Positions 1 to 14,469 of a stretch of DNA of 64,000 nucleotides are shown in pieces (the first letter of the stretch is position 1; each line of letters opens with the position of its first letter). The position numbers and the translations under genes were made by a program. Location of the stretch: positions 92,154,723-92,218,722 of the forward strand of contig CM049309.1 of the NCBI GenBank assembly GCA_026874595.1, in the 5' to 3' direction. The DNA comes from Sipunculus nudus. Taxonomy: Eukaryota; Annelida; Sipuncula; Golfingiida; Sipunculidae. The notes beneath the pieces are model-generated. The model had not been told where the DNA came from. It made no database searches and saw only the letters and a list, made by a program, of their open reading frames with translations.

Positions 1-136
1 TGTAAGGCGGGCATGAACCTCGGATCAGAGATTGTGTAAGGCGGGCATGAACCTCGGATCAGAGATTGTGTAAGGCGGGTATGAACCTCGGATCAGAGAC
101 TGTGTAAGGCGGGCATGGACCTCGGATCAGAGACTG
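1..136. repeat. 34-bp tandem repeat, four copies, cut by left window edge
   Basis: Four consecutive 34-bp units start at 1, 35, 69 and 103, each opening TGTAAGGCGGGCATGAACCT. They differ at only a few positions (GGGC/GGGT, ATGAAC/ATGGAC, GAGATT/GAGACT). The first unit begins at base 1, so the array probably continues to the left. No open frame of interest crosses it. Confidence 0.95.
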
Positions 137-3100
137 TGAAAACATTTCCAGTAGTCGATAATCGATTACTCTCAATAGACCAATATACATGCTCGAAAGT
201 TTTTTTTTTTTTTTGCTAGATCGATAGATATATGCGTGATACCAATAATATGGCTCTGGTACCTATATCGCCCGTGCTGGGTGCATAATGCGATACAATG
301 CTCTGATTGGTGTGATTTCCTTCTCAGCCCTGGGGGTGTAACCAAGAATATCTTACTATGCAAAGCAGGAGATATGGAAGTGTAAAATCGCTGGGTGAGG
401 AGCGTTGTACACATATAAACCAGCTCCCTGGAGACATGGTTAATAATAGAGGAAGGAGGGAATGTGTGCCAAGGTGATAAGAAATGAATTAAACAAACTG
501 CTAAAGTTATGCTGTTATGGATTCTTTGGGTACTGACATTTTTTACCATATTTTATTACATAAACAAAATTGCATTGACAATAACATGCATAGGCGTCAC
601 ATTCACTAAAGGCATGAACATTCGGATAAATCTGGTGATCACACAGTTACAATTTAACACTGACAACTAGTATACATATTGTACAGCTAATATAGTAAAC
701 ATTTGAAATCATGTATTTTAAAGGTTTTTTTTTCAGTTATCACGACAACAGTTCGGTTACGAGGATGAGCTTCTTTAAGCCTGGATACCCATGTTATTAT
801 TATCTAATGCAGTATAACACAGCTCTGGAACACAAAGTCTACACTGGCAATTGCTCCCCTTCTTCAAACTCTTTTCTTCTCAATACTCAACTAACCCAAT
901 CGACAGGGTCCGAATACACTATCGATCAAATTCAAACGAAATTGCCATTAACATCAAGCCCTCAGAGGCACCAGAAGGACACAAGAACGAGTCCATGTTT
1001 ACAACGATATCGATTTAAGGGTCCAGGCCGCCCGGTCAAACAAGCTGACAGGGGTCACTTGGTGCGGGTGTCTAATAATGTCAAAGAAAGCAAACAATTA
1101 ATCAACTAACAGCTTTACACAGGTAAACTAAGAAAATATACTTCACGCAGATTTTGAAACAATTAAAAATAAATAACTGTATATTTTAATATAAACTGTT
1201 ATGATTTATAATAAAATCATAGGGCTTGGATTGATTTAATTTTCGAATTTAGAAAGAGAAGTAAAAAGTATACCATGTATGTCACGACGTCATGACTTTT
1301 TTTTTATCAAGCATGACTGCTTCAAAAAACTTGTATTACCTTCTAGTTCACTCAGTGCGACTCGTCCGTCCGTCGTTCGCGGTGCACCAAATATCTCAAC
1401 GCGTCTCAACGTGTTGCCAAGTATCACAATAGCTGTCTACATAATACTTTACAGACGTGTGTATCATGTAATAAATATTCAAATTAAGGTTTTGTGGCGC
1501 CATAAATGATAACCTAGTTTCTGCAAGCCAAAATGGTTTTCTCCAAAATAGTATGTCAGTAAGTATTGACAGTTAACGATTCCTAAGAGAAATGGGATTT
1601 CATAAAATGAGTAGGAAGTGAGTTTTTTAAATGGTGTCCCCTAGGAACATTTGCAACATTTGATAAAATGATTTGTTAGCATGCATGATGTAATGTCTTT
1701 TACCAAATATCTCAAGAACGCTTGCAACCATGATCACCAAATTTCGGAGTTTTATTTATCACGTGATTGCTTTGTGATTGTCAGGTGCAAGTGGCGCAAA
1801 CTGTTATGACCTACTTTCCGCAGCTGAAATAATATTGCGACCCGTTTAGTTTGGACTAAGCTATAAATATATAAAACTTTCCAGTGTCTGTTTTCACGAG
1901 AGAAAAAAATATTAAAATCCTTGCAACTTTTGATGTCAGGTAATAACTGCAGGTGTTGAACATTCAAAACTTCTTTTTTATTTCACACACTCAGTCAGAC
2001 CTGTTTATTCTAATTTTTCCTGCACTCCAAAAAAGGCAATATATTTTATATTATATAATGTCTATGTACGTTATTATCTGATATTATATCATTAATGAAA
2101 TAATAATTGAATTTAGATATTATATCTTGATCCAGAAGTCTTTTCTGTTTGTTTAAATGTGGCCTCTATATTAAGCTCTTCCTACTAAGCTGTTTATCAA
2201 ATTATGCAAACACTCCAAAAAGTTTGACTGGTATCTGACTAAAATTACAACCACTTCAACATGATTAAGCCAAGGGATAGATTAATAAATATCACAAAGG
2301 ATTTCATTCTGGCTAAGGCTATGTCAAAATAGATTTTAAATCCGCCTAGGCGAGTTGGACATCCTTCCTTCACTCCTGACAGGATTTTAAGCTCGCCTAG
2401 AATGAAGGATTTAAAATATCGAAAGGGCCAAATCAAAATTTAGATTTCCGGTAATCCAATAGGCCAATTCGAATCCGCTTACATTGTAATTTCGCTTGTG
2501 GCATATGTCTATATATTATATTATTTTATATGAACACATATATACAACATATATGTTGTTCTGCGTAAAACCAGAGCCGACGATATTACTTAACAGTAGA
2601 ATATCAAGTTGACATGACGCGGGACACAGACTATTTTCTGACACAAGTCAGGGACTATATTTGCCTGTAACATCTGTATGGTTTCATCGGCCGAGTGATA
2701 GGTCGCTAGAATAAACGTCCTATACTAATTCTTCATTAAGTAAATGTTGGGAATCGTTCGGGTAAACAAGAATTGAAAGTGTGAAATGTGCCCAAACGCC
2801 CTGCCCCAGTAGAGTTATAAGGGCGGTTTAATTAGGGCGCTGGTGGCACTAATGTCTGAGAAAAACGTATCCTAGAATTCATCTTATGATAAACTCTATG
2901 CTTTGGACTATCAACATTGTCTAAATCGACAACACATCACACTGACAGTGTTGTCACTGGCAAGACATCTTCGAAATGCAATTCAAGGCAAATGAAGCTG
3001 ATCGGGTACAGAAATATAGGTAAACAGACAAAAACTTTCTAACAAATTGTTAACACCGAAAAACACATAAGAACCCTCATGTTGAGCATGACGTGTAGGA

Positions 3101-4597
3101 TTGTTGGTACGTAGACTGTAACTGAAATGGAAGAGTTATCTCTGCTGTCAGCTATTTATAAATAGAGGTTAAACTTAACTCTTGTATTCCAACCAAAGCT
3201 TAAATACCGCACGGATTAACTTTTCCCCCATATGTTCAATCCATACATATATATCTCTATAAATTCATTGCACCTACATATATGTTCACAATTATTTCCA
3301 CGGGTTGTCGAACTCTAAAAAGACAGGTATATTGTACGTGACATTGTTCACATATCTGTAAAATGTATTGCAAAAAACTGGGTGTCCAATGATTGTAAAT
3401 TGCTCTTAAACACTGATATATGTGTATTTTTTTAAAAAAAAACGGTATGGGCTTCTTTATAAACATGCAACATTTGGTCTTATTTCTATTCCATAAGCCA
3501 ATTCCTCAAAATAGATGTGTAATCGGAGCCTACATACCTCAGCCAGAATCCTATTAAAACTTTCTTGTTTACTCAATGTCACAGTTCACCAACCCGGTTC
3601 ACAGGTGATCTCTAGAACAAAGTTTGCCCTCATTACTGTATATGTATTACTGTTTTATGAATAACCGTATATGTCAGCGAAGCCGTTGGATATATTTTAT
3701 GAGAGATAGGCGCGTGTGTAACATAATTTTCACTCCTTATCAATTGCAATACAGTTCTATTCACGAAAAAAAAAATGTCATGGGGTCTTGCAGAGCAAAT
3801 GTTGCATGAAGTAAAATGGCAAAACTGCATGAATGACCCGATTAAATCACTCCTTGGACCTTTCTTTCTCGTGCAAATAAATGTATTAAACTCAACTTTG
3901 GTTGATCATCCATTTATAAAGCCAAATTACAAAATACCCAGGACACATTACACACAACAGCAGCTGCAATCGATACTATATATACCACACAAATAAATTA
4001 TTTACATTTTATCTTGTGAGACATATTTCAACTCTGCAGAGGTATAAATATGAAATAATGCACTATGAAATTAAACTGATTAACAAAATCTCTCTCTTTG
4101 ATTTTTTTCTTGTTTCTTCACAGGCGACTTTTAGCAAATTGAGAGAATGATAGTAAAAAAAATTGATTGTGTTTAAACGTGCAGTTTTTGTTTCGAGAAT
4201 TTTATCCCATAATACTTCGCCACATTCTCCTATTTTTTGCGATAATGCTATGTAATATATTATGCTGCATGAAGTAAAATCTTTGGAAACAAAGTAACAG
4301 CGACATCCCAGTGTAATAGAGAGTGGTCATATTAGTTTAGCTTTAATTTTGAATGTGACCCACGCCTGTCCTTGTCCGGTTGGTATCCGCAGGTGTGAGG
4401 TATATTGTGATAAAACATTTTACCAAGTTACTGAATTAGTTGATAATTTTACTTATCCTGAAAGTTATACGCTTGTTCCCTCTTTGCTTCATGTTGAGGC
4501 CAGTGCCTCAGATTTCGATTGAAACTTTAGAGATGATATTAAGCCTTTCCCACCCAAAAAAAGAGATTTTAGCAAAGTACTGACACAAACCAAAACA
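137..4597. other. Gene-poor AT-rich DNA
   Basis: I see no exon with convincing splice sites and no open frame with protein-like composition. The open frames here are short, rich in Phe/Ile/Lys/Tyr, and come from AT-rich sequence. Small homopolymer runs occur (for example T at 200-214). Nothing else is supported. Confidence 0.5.
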
Positions 4598-4784
4598 GGG
4601 CGGATCCAGGATTAAGGAAAAGGAGTTGTCCAACCTAATGACAAATGACAAACCTAAAGAAAGGTCCCCAGGTCTGAAAAAGGGAGGTCCAGGCCACAAA
4701 AAAATTGGTCTGAAACCCTTTTAAAAAGGTTGCGGTGGCTGAAACAGAAGGGTCCAGACCTCACGGACCCTCCCCTGGATCCGC
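4598..4784. mobile_element. MITE-like element, GCGGATCCAGG inverted termini (copy A)
   Basis: The left end reads GGGCGGATCCAGG and the right end CCTGGATCCGC, an inverted pair about 187 bp apart. The interior has no coding capacity. A second copy in the opposite orientation lies at 21935-22130. The two share an interior stretch around AAAATTGGTCTGAA followed by CCCTTTTAAAAAGGTTGC. Two copies with the same inverted ends indicate a non-autonomous DNA transposon family; the superfamily cannot be named from this sequence. Confidence 0.75.
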
Positions 4785-4972
4785 TTCTGCATGTTTCTTC
4801 AGGTTTAGCAATTAAAACACTTTTAACGTTAACATTTTGGAAGATCTTCAAACAGGGGGTTTAAGCCTACAAACAATTAAATGATAATTTAAGAAAAATA
4901 AGAAAAACTGTTTTGTCATTATTCGCGGATTTTGAGTACTATAGGAAGGTCACCATCCAAAACTCTTTTATA

Positions 4973-5023
4973 AAGGCCAAGCGTCATCAAAGGCCAAGCG
5001 TCATCAAAGGCCAAACGTCATCA
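4973..5023. repeat. 17-bp tandem repeat, three copies
   Basis: Three head-to-tail units of AAGGCCAAGCGTCATCA; the third has one change (AAGCG to AAACG). It sits in otherwise unremarkable AT-rich sequence. Confidence 0.9.
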
Positions 5024-6862
5024 AAGAGAATAGGGAATTTAATTTTAAAACATGTAATACATTCGTCCAAATTGAAACATTTTATTTACGGGCGTAGAAA
5101 ATAGCCAACAGCAATAGATTAAATCAGTTCTTAACACACAAGGATACCTGTAAATTCATATATTGATACAATACTCGACATGTTTATATTGTCTGCCTGC
5201 TATATGCACATGAATACATTATAACATATCTTGATTAAGTACATACCAGCTTGATTCCAATGTGCTTTCCTGGTAACAGATTCCTGTACCTTCCACTCGA
5301 TCGATCCTTCCTCGATCCTCGGTTCAACCACGCCTATATTTAGTGCTCAGGTAAACAGTTATCTGGGCGACATGACGAATTGATTAACAGATGTGTAAAA
5401 CCAGAGTTCATTCCCTGTCCATGTACAACATTTCTATTCCATGTGATGATACGATGGAATTATAAATGTGAATTCCTCTGGTTCTGACGTTAACCTATTA
5501 TACATTTAAATAACTGTCCGCGGATATGTCTGGCGCGCGCCGGAAGCGTTTTACCTGGCTGAGAATTGTTAATTCATGCCGAGTTTTGGTGCGGACGAGT
5601 TCACACAGCCGTCACGCGTTGATACCGCCCAGACATGGCCAATATTGATCCGCTTGGCGGCTTCTGCAGCAGCTCAGTGTTCAGTGTGTGATACCGGAGG
5701 ATTTTACACAAATATGATTTGTCAAATAATCTTTTTTATCGTGTCGCGCTATTTTTTTCCTTTTTTTTTTCTTCAAACAGACATCCTTGTTAACTAGTTC
5801 GACAAATGACAGGGGGGACAGGGTTCAATGTGTTTTATGCATATTTTGACATATTTTACTTTTCGAATATTATTATTGAGCAGACACTCGAGTACATTAG
5901 AGTGTACATACAAATCTGGACAAACGGGGAAATAGATAGATGGCTTTAGGTTTTAAAAACTTGTAAATTTATAATAAGTATAACGTTCATGTCTGTTTGT
6001 AAATGTACTTTGAAGCGGAAAATGTGTAGTGATCAACACAATCATTAATAGTCAAGTAGCCCATCACGAGATGGCGCTACAAGTAAATTTAGCATAATTT
6101 TAATGCAGCCACATTCTGAAATAAAATATAAAGATAACATATTTATTTAACTATATAACAGTTGCAAACTTTTAAGAGGGTCATCCGTCGATTTGATAAT
6201 TTGATTGTATTCGCAAGTCTCTTTGAACTAACTGTTCGGAGTTTCCAACCTGACATGGTGTTATTTTGGATTAAGTAGTCAGATCTGAGCGAAACTTGGT
6301 TCAACACCCTGGTCGCTAAATGAACAGCTAGTCTCAATTTATAGAGAAAAAATGAAAAATTAAAAACAAATAAATAAAAATAAAAACTGCCATGTACCCA
6401 GCCCATCCAATGTGTGTCCATTTATACTACTATTATTTAACTTTTCTCGGGAGAGTCTTTCTTTATTTTCTGCCAAAGTCTATACTTACGTCTGTATACG
6501 TATTCTTATGTATGGTGCTGGTTAAGTTTTTACCTGTTTTTCTTGATACGTCCACGTCAGTCAGTAAGATTAGACGAGTACGAGTATAACTGATAATAAA
6601 TTGATATAGGTCTGTTGTTAGTCACATGGTGATGACCAAGTGTTCATGATTAAAAAGGACAATGATAAACAAACCAGCCTTTATCACCTCAGGTACAATC
6701 GATCAGTCCGCATGCATGATATATAAAAATATCACTGTATGCGTTATACTCTATAAATTCAGATAATCATTTAACTGTGTAAGCAATCCTTTACACAAAA
6801 TGCAAAAGATATATGAATTACTTAAAAAAAGATTTATAATGCTAATACTTCTACTAATGATA
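5024..6862. other. Gene-poor region with a short GC-rich patch near 5520-5720
   Basis: The stretch 5520-5720 is richer in G+C and CpG than its surroundings (including GGCGCGCGCC). On the minus strand it contains a good donor-like site (CAG then GTAAAA, near 5555). It could be a promoter with a non-coding first exon of a minus-strand gene running left, but no downstream exon was recognised. The rest holds nothing I can support. Confidence 0.3.
6065..6079 (+). promoter_or_regulatory. CTCF-like motif
   Basis: CACGAGATGGCGCTA resembles the bilaterian CTCF core, written CCASYAGRKGGCRSY, with two mismatches when aligned. It lies 1.7 kb upstream of the proposed start of the winged-helix/phosphorylase gene. 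Motif match only. Confidence 0.3.
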
Positions 6863-6863
6863 C

Positions 6864-6901
<38 letters not shown>

Positions 6902-6950
6902 AATAATAATACTGTTATAATTATTATTATAATAATTATTATTATTTTTT
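6863..6950. repeat. (ATT)n / (AAT)n microsatellite
   Basis: Runs of ATT followed by AAT and again ATT triplets form a compound trinucleotide repeat with partial inverted symmetry. An open frame through it is a poly-isoleucine artefact. Confidence 0.95.
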
Positions 6951-7040
6951 TACTAGTATTCCACTGTTTGCATTATAAAAAAAACAGAAACAGATATAAA
7001 AATATACAAGACCAAGTGAAAGACATGTCAACCTATATTG

Positions 7041-7164
7041 CATGCACCTCTATAATCATACAAACACATGCACCTCTTTATAATCATACAAACACATGAA
7101 CCTCTATAATCATACAAACACATGCACCTCTTTATAATCATACAAACACATGCACCTACAAACA
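7041..7164. repeat. 26/28-bp alternating tandem repeat, about 4.5 copies
   Basis: Units begin CATGCACCTC and end ATCATACAAACA. Units of 26 and 28 bp alternate, differing by a TT insertion. The alternation suggests that a 54-bp dimer was the unit duplicated. Confidence 0.9.
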
Positions 7165-7379
7165 CAAAAATGACTGTCACAAGTGTGGCATGGATAAAAT
7201 ATGTTAGGCTTCTCCGTTTTGCGCTCAATTATTTATTTAATTATTATTTATATAATTAATATATACTTTAGATGGTTTCTGTAAGACCAATCAATCAGCA
7301 TATAATTTATATTATAAAAAGTGACGAGTGCATCCCTCCCACGGAGGGGGGGGGGGGGGCGCTGTAAACAAGTCATGAA

Positions 7380-7785
7380 GTATGCAGCATTCAGAAGCGG
7401 CGACGGCGAGCGTACATAACCTCTTCACCTGCATTATGAAATGCATGAGTGAAATGCCTGGAGGCCTGAATTTTAGACGAGCTGGTGTATGGGCCGACCA
7501 TAATATTCTTTGTAGGAGTATTGAAGAAGCGTGCTTTACCGAGTACTGAAGTAACTATACATCCCACGTTTTCACTAAGCATTGACAGTGTCGTCTGCGG
7601 TGAGGGAGTGGGCTGGGCGGGCTTTCCACATCCGTCTGCTAGGCTTGTGGGCCGCGTGACACACTGGCGGTAATGCATGTGACCTAGGAGTAGGGCTAAT
7701 TATACCAGCATTGAACCGTCGTCAGGCTGCTATCAGACGCCAGAAAAGAAAAATCTAGCTTCTGTGATCAAACCGTCTGCTCAAC
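7380..7785 (+). promoter_or_regulatory. Candidate promoter and 5' UTR of the winged-helix/phosphorylase gene
   Basis: This stretch is richer in G+C and CpG than its flanks (for example CGGCGACGGCGAGCG near 7397). It leads directly into an ATG with a phase-compatible donor at 7786-7810. A poly-G run lies just upstream (7347-7363). No clear TATA box is seen; TAATTATACC near 7696 is a weak candidate. The assignment depends on the proposed first exon being correct. Confidence 0.35.
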
Positions 7786-7810
7786 ATGGCGAACAACGCC
7801 GATTCTGAAG
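7786..7810 (+). CDS. Exon 1 candidate A (residues 1-8)
   Basis: ATG followed by codons for MANNADSE, ending in one extra G before the donor GTAGGT at 7811. The single leftover base joins with AT at 26403 to make GAT (Asp9), so the phase is exactly right. The exon follows a GC-rich promoter-like stretch. The implied intron is 18.6 kb, so other first exons are possible. Confidence 0.5.
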
Positions 7811-8520
7811 GTAGGTTTGTAATTTCATAGACCATGACCTAAATTAGGCCGGCATTATGCCTCCTCAAGACACATCGTACGTGTCTGCGGTCCGGCCTAC
7901 ACGCCGGTGATTGCACTATAACGTTCCATAGGCATCATGCATAAACAAATCACACTGCGCTCTCTATGTATATTGCTTCCGCAACAATAATGATGATCTT
8001 ATACATATCGTTTGTACCACGAGTCTGAACATCTAATTCCCTGCCAAGCTCGGCTTTGGAAGGCTGGTTATCCCATAGAAGCCTGCTGGATATGGATTAT
8101 TGTTGTTTGTCATGGCACATAATGCCATGGTCTCTTCTCAGTCCCTGATCAGTCGTATCGGCCACAAGACAAGATGACTCACGCCTGGTCTGCCAGGGCT
8201 GCCGGGGCTGCAACTACTTGCTTGCTGCTGGCATTGGCAGCATCTAATTCTAAATGTGATTATTCATGCATCGTAGCCACGGCTCCAGCAGCAACACAGC
8301 CTGGCAGAAATTTTAACAGTGACTCTTCTTGGCAGATATATAATGACCGTCCTTTACACACGACAGACGAATCTTGACAAAGTCTTACACAATTCCAACG
8401 TGGTCTAATGCTGTATATATGGTTTATGTCTCTTATGGTTATATACATTTATGTAGTTCTACTTATTACACACGTCATGCATGACAGCTGTTACAATGAC
8501 ATCCTCCAGTTTATCTGCTT

Positions 8521-8610
<90 letters not shown>

Positions 8611-8681
8611 GTATGTATGTATATGTATATATATATATATTATTATATTAAATAGTATGTGGTTAATGGTCTAAAGATATG

Positions 8682-8747
<66 letters not shown>

Positions 8748-9960
8748 GCCAGCTGTGTTTGACAGACCAGTTAACGGCCCGCTATACACAATAATTAAAC
8801 CACGCTCACGGTGTCGGCTGCTTCACAAATCATGTCAGATTCTGCAGTAAACAATGAAGGTTTGTCAAAACCACACGGGACAAAAACCGATAACTCTGAT
8901 CACGTCCATGTTTGTGTGTGGTCGGTACCTCAGTCCCTCGGTTAGCAGGCCGCACATATACCGCTAATGTCCCACCGGCAATATTAAACTCCATCATGTT
9001 AAAGGAATGTTGCACGGCATTACAGTGTCCATGTTCCTTGAAAAATGAGCACTTCTACTTGATATTTTAATTGGGGAATCGAATAGCCACATGTTATGTG
9101 CATATATCTGATTTGAATGTATTCCTCAGCATTAATAAACATTCCTAAGTTGTATTCATAAGCATATGGCAACCATAGTGTATATGCATGTGCATGCCTA
9201 AGTTTTACATTTTCTACTTCAGGTATCGGTTGTTGAAATTTTTAAAAATAACACATTTTCATGAAAAGATAGCTCTAAAATATATTTTAATTCTTAGTTG
9301 GTATAAAGGTTTCAAGGACGACGGGTATACATAGGGTATGACCTTTGAGTACTGAAGTTCAGTTTGGGCTAGTCCCGGCTAGATGATGTCACGTATAATA
9401 CATTTTTTTAAGGTAACAATCCAAAATGAATTACAGATATAAAGGTAATAACCGGTATACTTATAAGAAGTGAAGTTTTATGAGGTTTATCCGAATAACA
9501 TGCAGTTATTTAAAACATGTAGCGGGAATGTGGTACACGGTAATGTATAATACAGGCTATAAAACCCCATATATAGCAATACAATATCATATAATACACA
9601 TGTGGTAGCATTCTGTTTAGCAGCCAGTTGTTGTGTTTACATCGTGTCTAGTCCTTGACTGTTTCAAATTACAAAATTTCTGGGACCATGACCTGCATGG
9701 AAAAGTCAGCGATTCTTTCGTTAGTTTATGTTATGTTATATATACCTGAAAACTCATATAAAACTTCACTCAACTCTTAAACTGCTATAGGCCTATAATT
9801 TAACAGGAACCTCCATCAAACCCACTATACATATTCATGTTTCTTTCAGTTTATTCGATGATCAGTCTAACGAAGTAATCTCTCAGTCAATAAAGAATAT
9901 CAAAGTAAACATTTTTTTATATGGCGGAATGTTCATTGAAACATGCAGTGCCTGCACAGG

Positions 9961-10040
<80 letters not shown>

Positions 10041-10435
10041 TGTGTGTGTATCTTACAGATCAACGCCTGTAGGTTTTGTCCGTCCCTATATGCAGGGTGT
10101 TGTCATATATCTTATACACAATGTTATTTTTGTCGCTCATGGTAACATGTGGTGTTGACATATATGCAAATTTATCAACAAGCGTGCAACCACTATCATG
10201 CAAAACTTCCCCGAATTTCACATATATCTATAAACACTTACTAACACACCATTTATGTAATGGCCAACAGTGTCATCATCAATTCGCTGTGGTCATATTA
10301 AATCGTCCAATCTAAATTTCCTGGATGAGATGCCTGTCGCGATATTACATAGGTGTGCAGGTCACAGCTCTAAAATATGTTTGTGGTATATGGATGAACA
10401 CGGATGTATATTCGTTCACTCGTGTATAGACAAAC

Positions 10436-10515
<80 letters not shown>

Positions 10516-10800
10516 AAATAATAGCTGTATTCTATATTCTACCCTTACAGGGACAGTTTCGGATACGACCTAATATTGAAATTAAACCAGTAAACATACA
10601 TATATACACAGATACACATATTTGCACACCCATAGACCCATCAGTATAAACACAGACACTGTATGACTGAAAACAGTCCCTACTCCATGCACCTGTAGTA
10701 CTCTGTTAAAAAATATACAGCCCACACCACGCGTAAATTGAGAAATTTAATAAAAGTTCATCAGCTGTCTGATGTGCCCTATGCAATTACACATCTCATT

Positions 10801-10871
<71 letters not shown>

Positions 10872-13800
10872 CGGCAAGTTCAAACATACAAATGGAAGCA
10901 AACACAAATTAATTGTGAGGATTCACTTTGATACACAGTTCTTGAGCAATCGGATGTGCTCTATATGAACATAAAATATGAGGCCAGGTGCCCTTCCTTC
11001 GCCCTCTCCCCGGTCCCCCAGGGATCTACTTAAGGTGCGCCGAACACAATAGACGCCGGGACAGGACCCCAGACCGTTATCGTTACCACATGTTACGTTC
11101 ATGGCACACTCAATACCCTAATCGAAGGGGTTTCCTGCACCAAACGGAATTTTTATCCACAATGTTCAACATCCACTGTGGATACTTTAGTATATAACAA
11201 AAATAGGTAAAGATATCACAATAATGCTGCGTGGCTTAACATGTGCATCCTTATAATTGTACGAAAAATACAAACTGCTGTTAAACGGGTGATGAAGTTT
11301 AACAGGGTTGGTTTTTTGAGGAACAACTGTATCTGTAACAACTGGAAATCGGCGGACACTTTGTTAATATAACATTATATTATGTATCAATTATAAGAAC
11401 TTGGTGAAAGATATACATGTAGGTTAGTGGTATTGATACGTCGGCCTCGGTATATTAATTAAGAGTCATGAATTTTGTACGTAGTCTTTTTACACATAAA
11501 ATAAACAAAACTAATCAACAAATTTTTATTACCTGGATTGAAAGGGGACTGACATTGGGCCTTCACGTTGAAGAACACTGGATCGTTAAATGTGTGGGGA
11601 CTTGCGGGGTCGCTACATGAACGGCTCCTTTGACCTCTGGCGGACCGGGGGTGTTTTCGCTCCCCTTTCATGTCACTTTAATTATGATGAACGACTGTGC
11701 TGGTCAAGGTGGTCGTTTCACGTTCCAGTAATTAATTTCAGGATCCGTGCACTTCGCGTACTCAGTTGGCCATTACTCCTTTAATGTATAAAATTAAATA
11801 TAGGACTTAGCACGTGTAATTTACAGCCAATCATAGTGGTAAAAATAACCAGGATAATTAAATTTGTAATTGATTAATATATTGTATATTCGGGTAAATA
11901 ATAAATATATTGAAATAACAAATTAAAAAGTAAAATGTTATGGCGAGCAGAATATATTGATTTAGGGTGGCAGATTTGGTTTCCTAATGAGATTATCTGT
12001 ATATATAACAGCATCCACCATTTTGATCCTATGAAATATTTTTAAATTTGTACAAACATGCATGACGGGCATCATGACATATGTTAACATAGGTTATACT
12101 GTCAAGGCTCAATAACACGGACTGAATAAATCTGTAGGCATCTCGTTGCACCTTATTTTTACCTTTAAAAATTTCTTTCACACAGAGCTTTCTTAATTTA
12201 TAACTTTAAGACGCCAAGTTAAGAATATCACATGAAAGAAAAAGCAAAATTTCTTAAAAAATAAGACTCATACTATTGCAAGACGTGTTAAGTATCAAAT
12301 TATAAAATTGCTTTCTTAGCTTAGCTGACCATAAGTCGTCTTAGCTATAGTCATGGTCCTTTGTCAAGACCTTTCAGGTCTTCAAACCTGAAACTGGGTC
12401 ACTGCGGCTTCGTTCCTTTGAGAAATTAAGGAAAAACCTCCTTTTTCAGTAAAAACCTATTGTTACACTTTATAACTTCCCACTATGAAAACAGCTGTTG
12501 TTGATCTATTCATATTTGATATTACCATTTCAACATATACTTCCTTTGTAAATGCCAGAAATTAGGTCAGTATTGTAAATCTTTGAAGATATGGGCCAAA
12601 ACATCATGCCCTTTGTAAAAAAATGAGGAAATATTTTTACTCACTTAACATGACCATTTGCTTAGCTAGAGAGTTTATTTCAAGTATATTTCAACTTAGG
12701 TTTAATTGTATACCAGAAGTAAGATCAAAATATTGTTATTTATAGTTAAGTTATCAGCATTAATGTGAAATTGTGAAATCATTTCCTTAAATTTTGCCCA
12801 ACTTTGACCATGGCACGTACTTTTCCTGTATGTACGTTCGCTTTTGTTTTCACAAGATGGACACATATAGTTTTATGCTTATAAAATCTGAAATTTGAAA
12901 GGAATTGATGAAAAAGGGTAGCTTTTATTCAAGTTTTCATACACCGTGTCAAGTGATGTTTACTCTAAGCCAACCCAGTCCAGTGATCTGCAGTGAGAGA
13001 TGCAGCCCTCACCTGTGTTATGTAACTGCTACACGCCAAGCATCTCCCTTTACTCACCTTTGCTAGGCTTCCCCTCTGCTCCCCCCAGGGAGTTTATAAA
13101 CTAGATGAATGTTCTTATTTTCTCTGTTTAATCAATTCTTATTCTAGACTTTACTACATTTTGGATTTTTTTATTGTATCACAAGGGGTAACAATTTCTT
13201 TTTAAATATTTTAAAATCAGTTTAAACATTTCGATTAAAAAGAAATAAAATATATATGTATGCATAATTTGACTTGATGTGAGCCAACTAAGGATGAATA
13301 ATCATGCATCTTACAATTCTGAATTAACTTATATTTTTATTATTGCAAATTTATAAAATTTGTTAAATTAAAAAAAAATTAATATATGGTAAATACTATT
13401 TATGAAAAAAATGGATATACTAAAAATTACCATTATTTTCTATATTGAATCATTAAATGCTTTCAGGCTACAAGTTTCATTTATTACAAAGAGAAGATGC
13501 AACATATATCTTATCGGCATGATTTAACTTGCTTTAAATTTATTTTATGCTCATTTAAAAAATCAAAAATGAAATTGATTTTAGAGAATTTTCTTTCATT
13601 CAGTAATTTAAATGTGTTTATTTTTGCTTAAGCTCATATTCTAAAATTTGCAGGGTTCCGTATGTTCTCCGTATGGATGGATATGTTTACCTGCAAATTA
13701 CATGCAGCAACATAGGTGACATACTGAAACTTTTACAAACACATGATGCTACATTGTTATGATGAGCTGTTGAGGTATTTATTTTTATTTTACAAACCTT

Positions 13801-14064
13801 CAATACATACAAAAAGATATTTTTACAATTAATTTTACTTCTGCGAAAAATGAGAATTCCTGTTGTTCCTGGGAAAACCCAGAATTTTAATTTCTCCAAG
13901 AATAAATGAGAATCAAGATTTATTATGAATTTATTCCCATTTTCCCCTTGAAGAATGAGAAATCCCATTTTTTTAGGAAGAATAGGAATTCTCATTTTTC
14001 CTGGGAAGTATTGTAATTCTCAGTCTTCCCGGGGAGATTCTGGATCTTCACAGATTCTCATTCT

Positions 14065-14141
<77 letters not shown>

Positions 14142-14407
14142 CAGGGTTGTTAATGTTACCACCGTTCAACATGGTTGGGCCAGATAATTATAAGGCTACA
14201 GCTATTACATCTTTATCTGCCCTTAAACAGTCTATACATGAAACATAGAGTTAACATTAAGGTCAAACTCATTCATGCATGTATGTGCATGTAAAAAAAG
14301 GAATAACGGGTCCCAACGGGGATCTACAAACAGAGTATGATATAGCTGTATTTTATTAAGTGCAACAGTGGTTTAAAGCAGGATGAAACATTTTATCAAA
14401 GTATAAT

Positions 14408-14469
<62 letters not shown>

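Noticed and set aside
8174-8377. 67-codon frame with a signal-peptide-like start ([20 protein letters not shown])
   Set aside because: Short, no recognised mature domain, no splice sites or poly(A) signal, and it lies between candidate first exons on the same strand. Likely chance.
9921-10968. Several frames of alternating Ile-Tyr
   Set aside because: Translations of (TA)n microsatellites.
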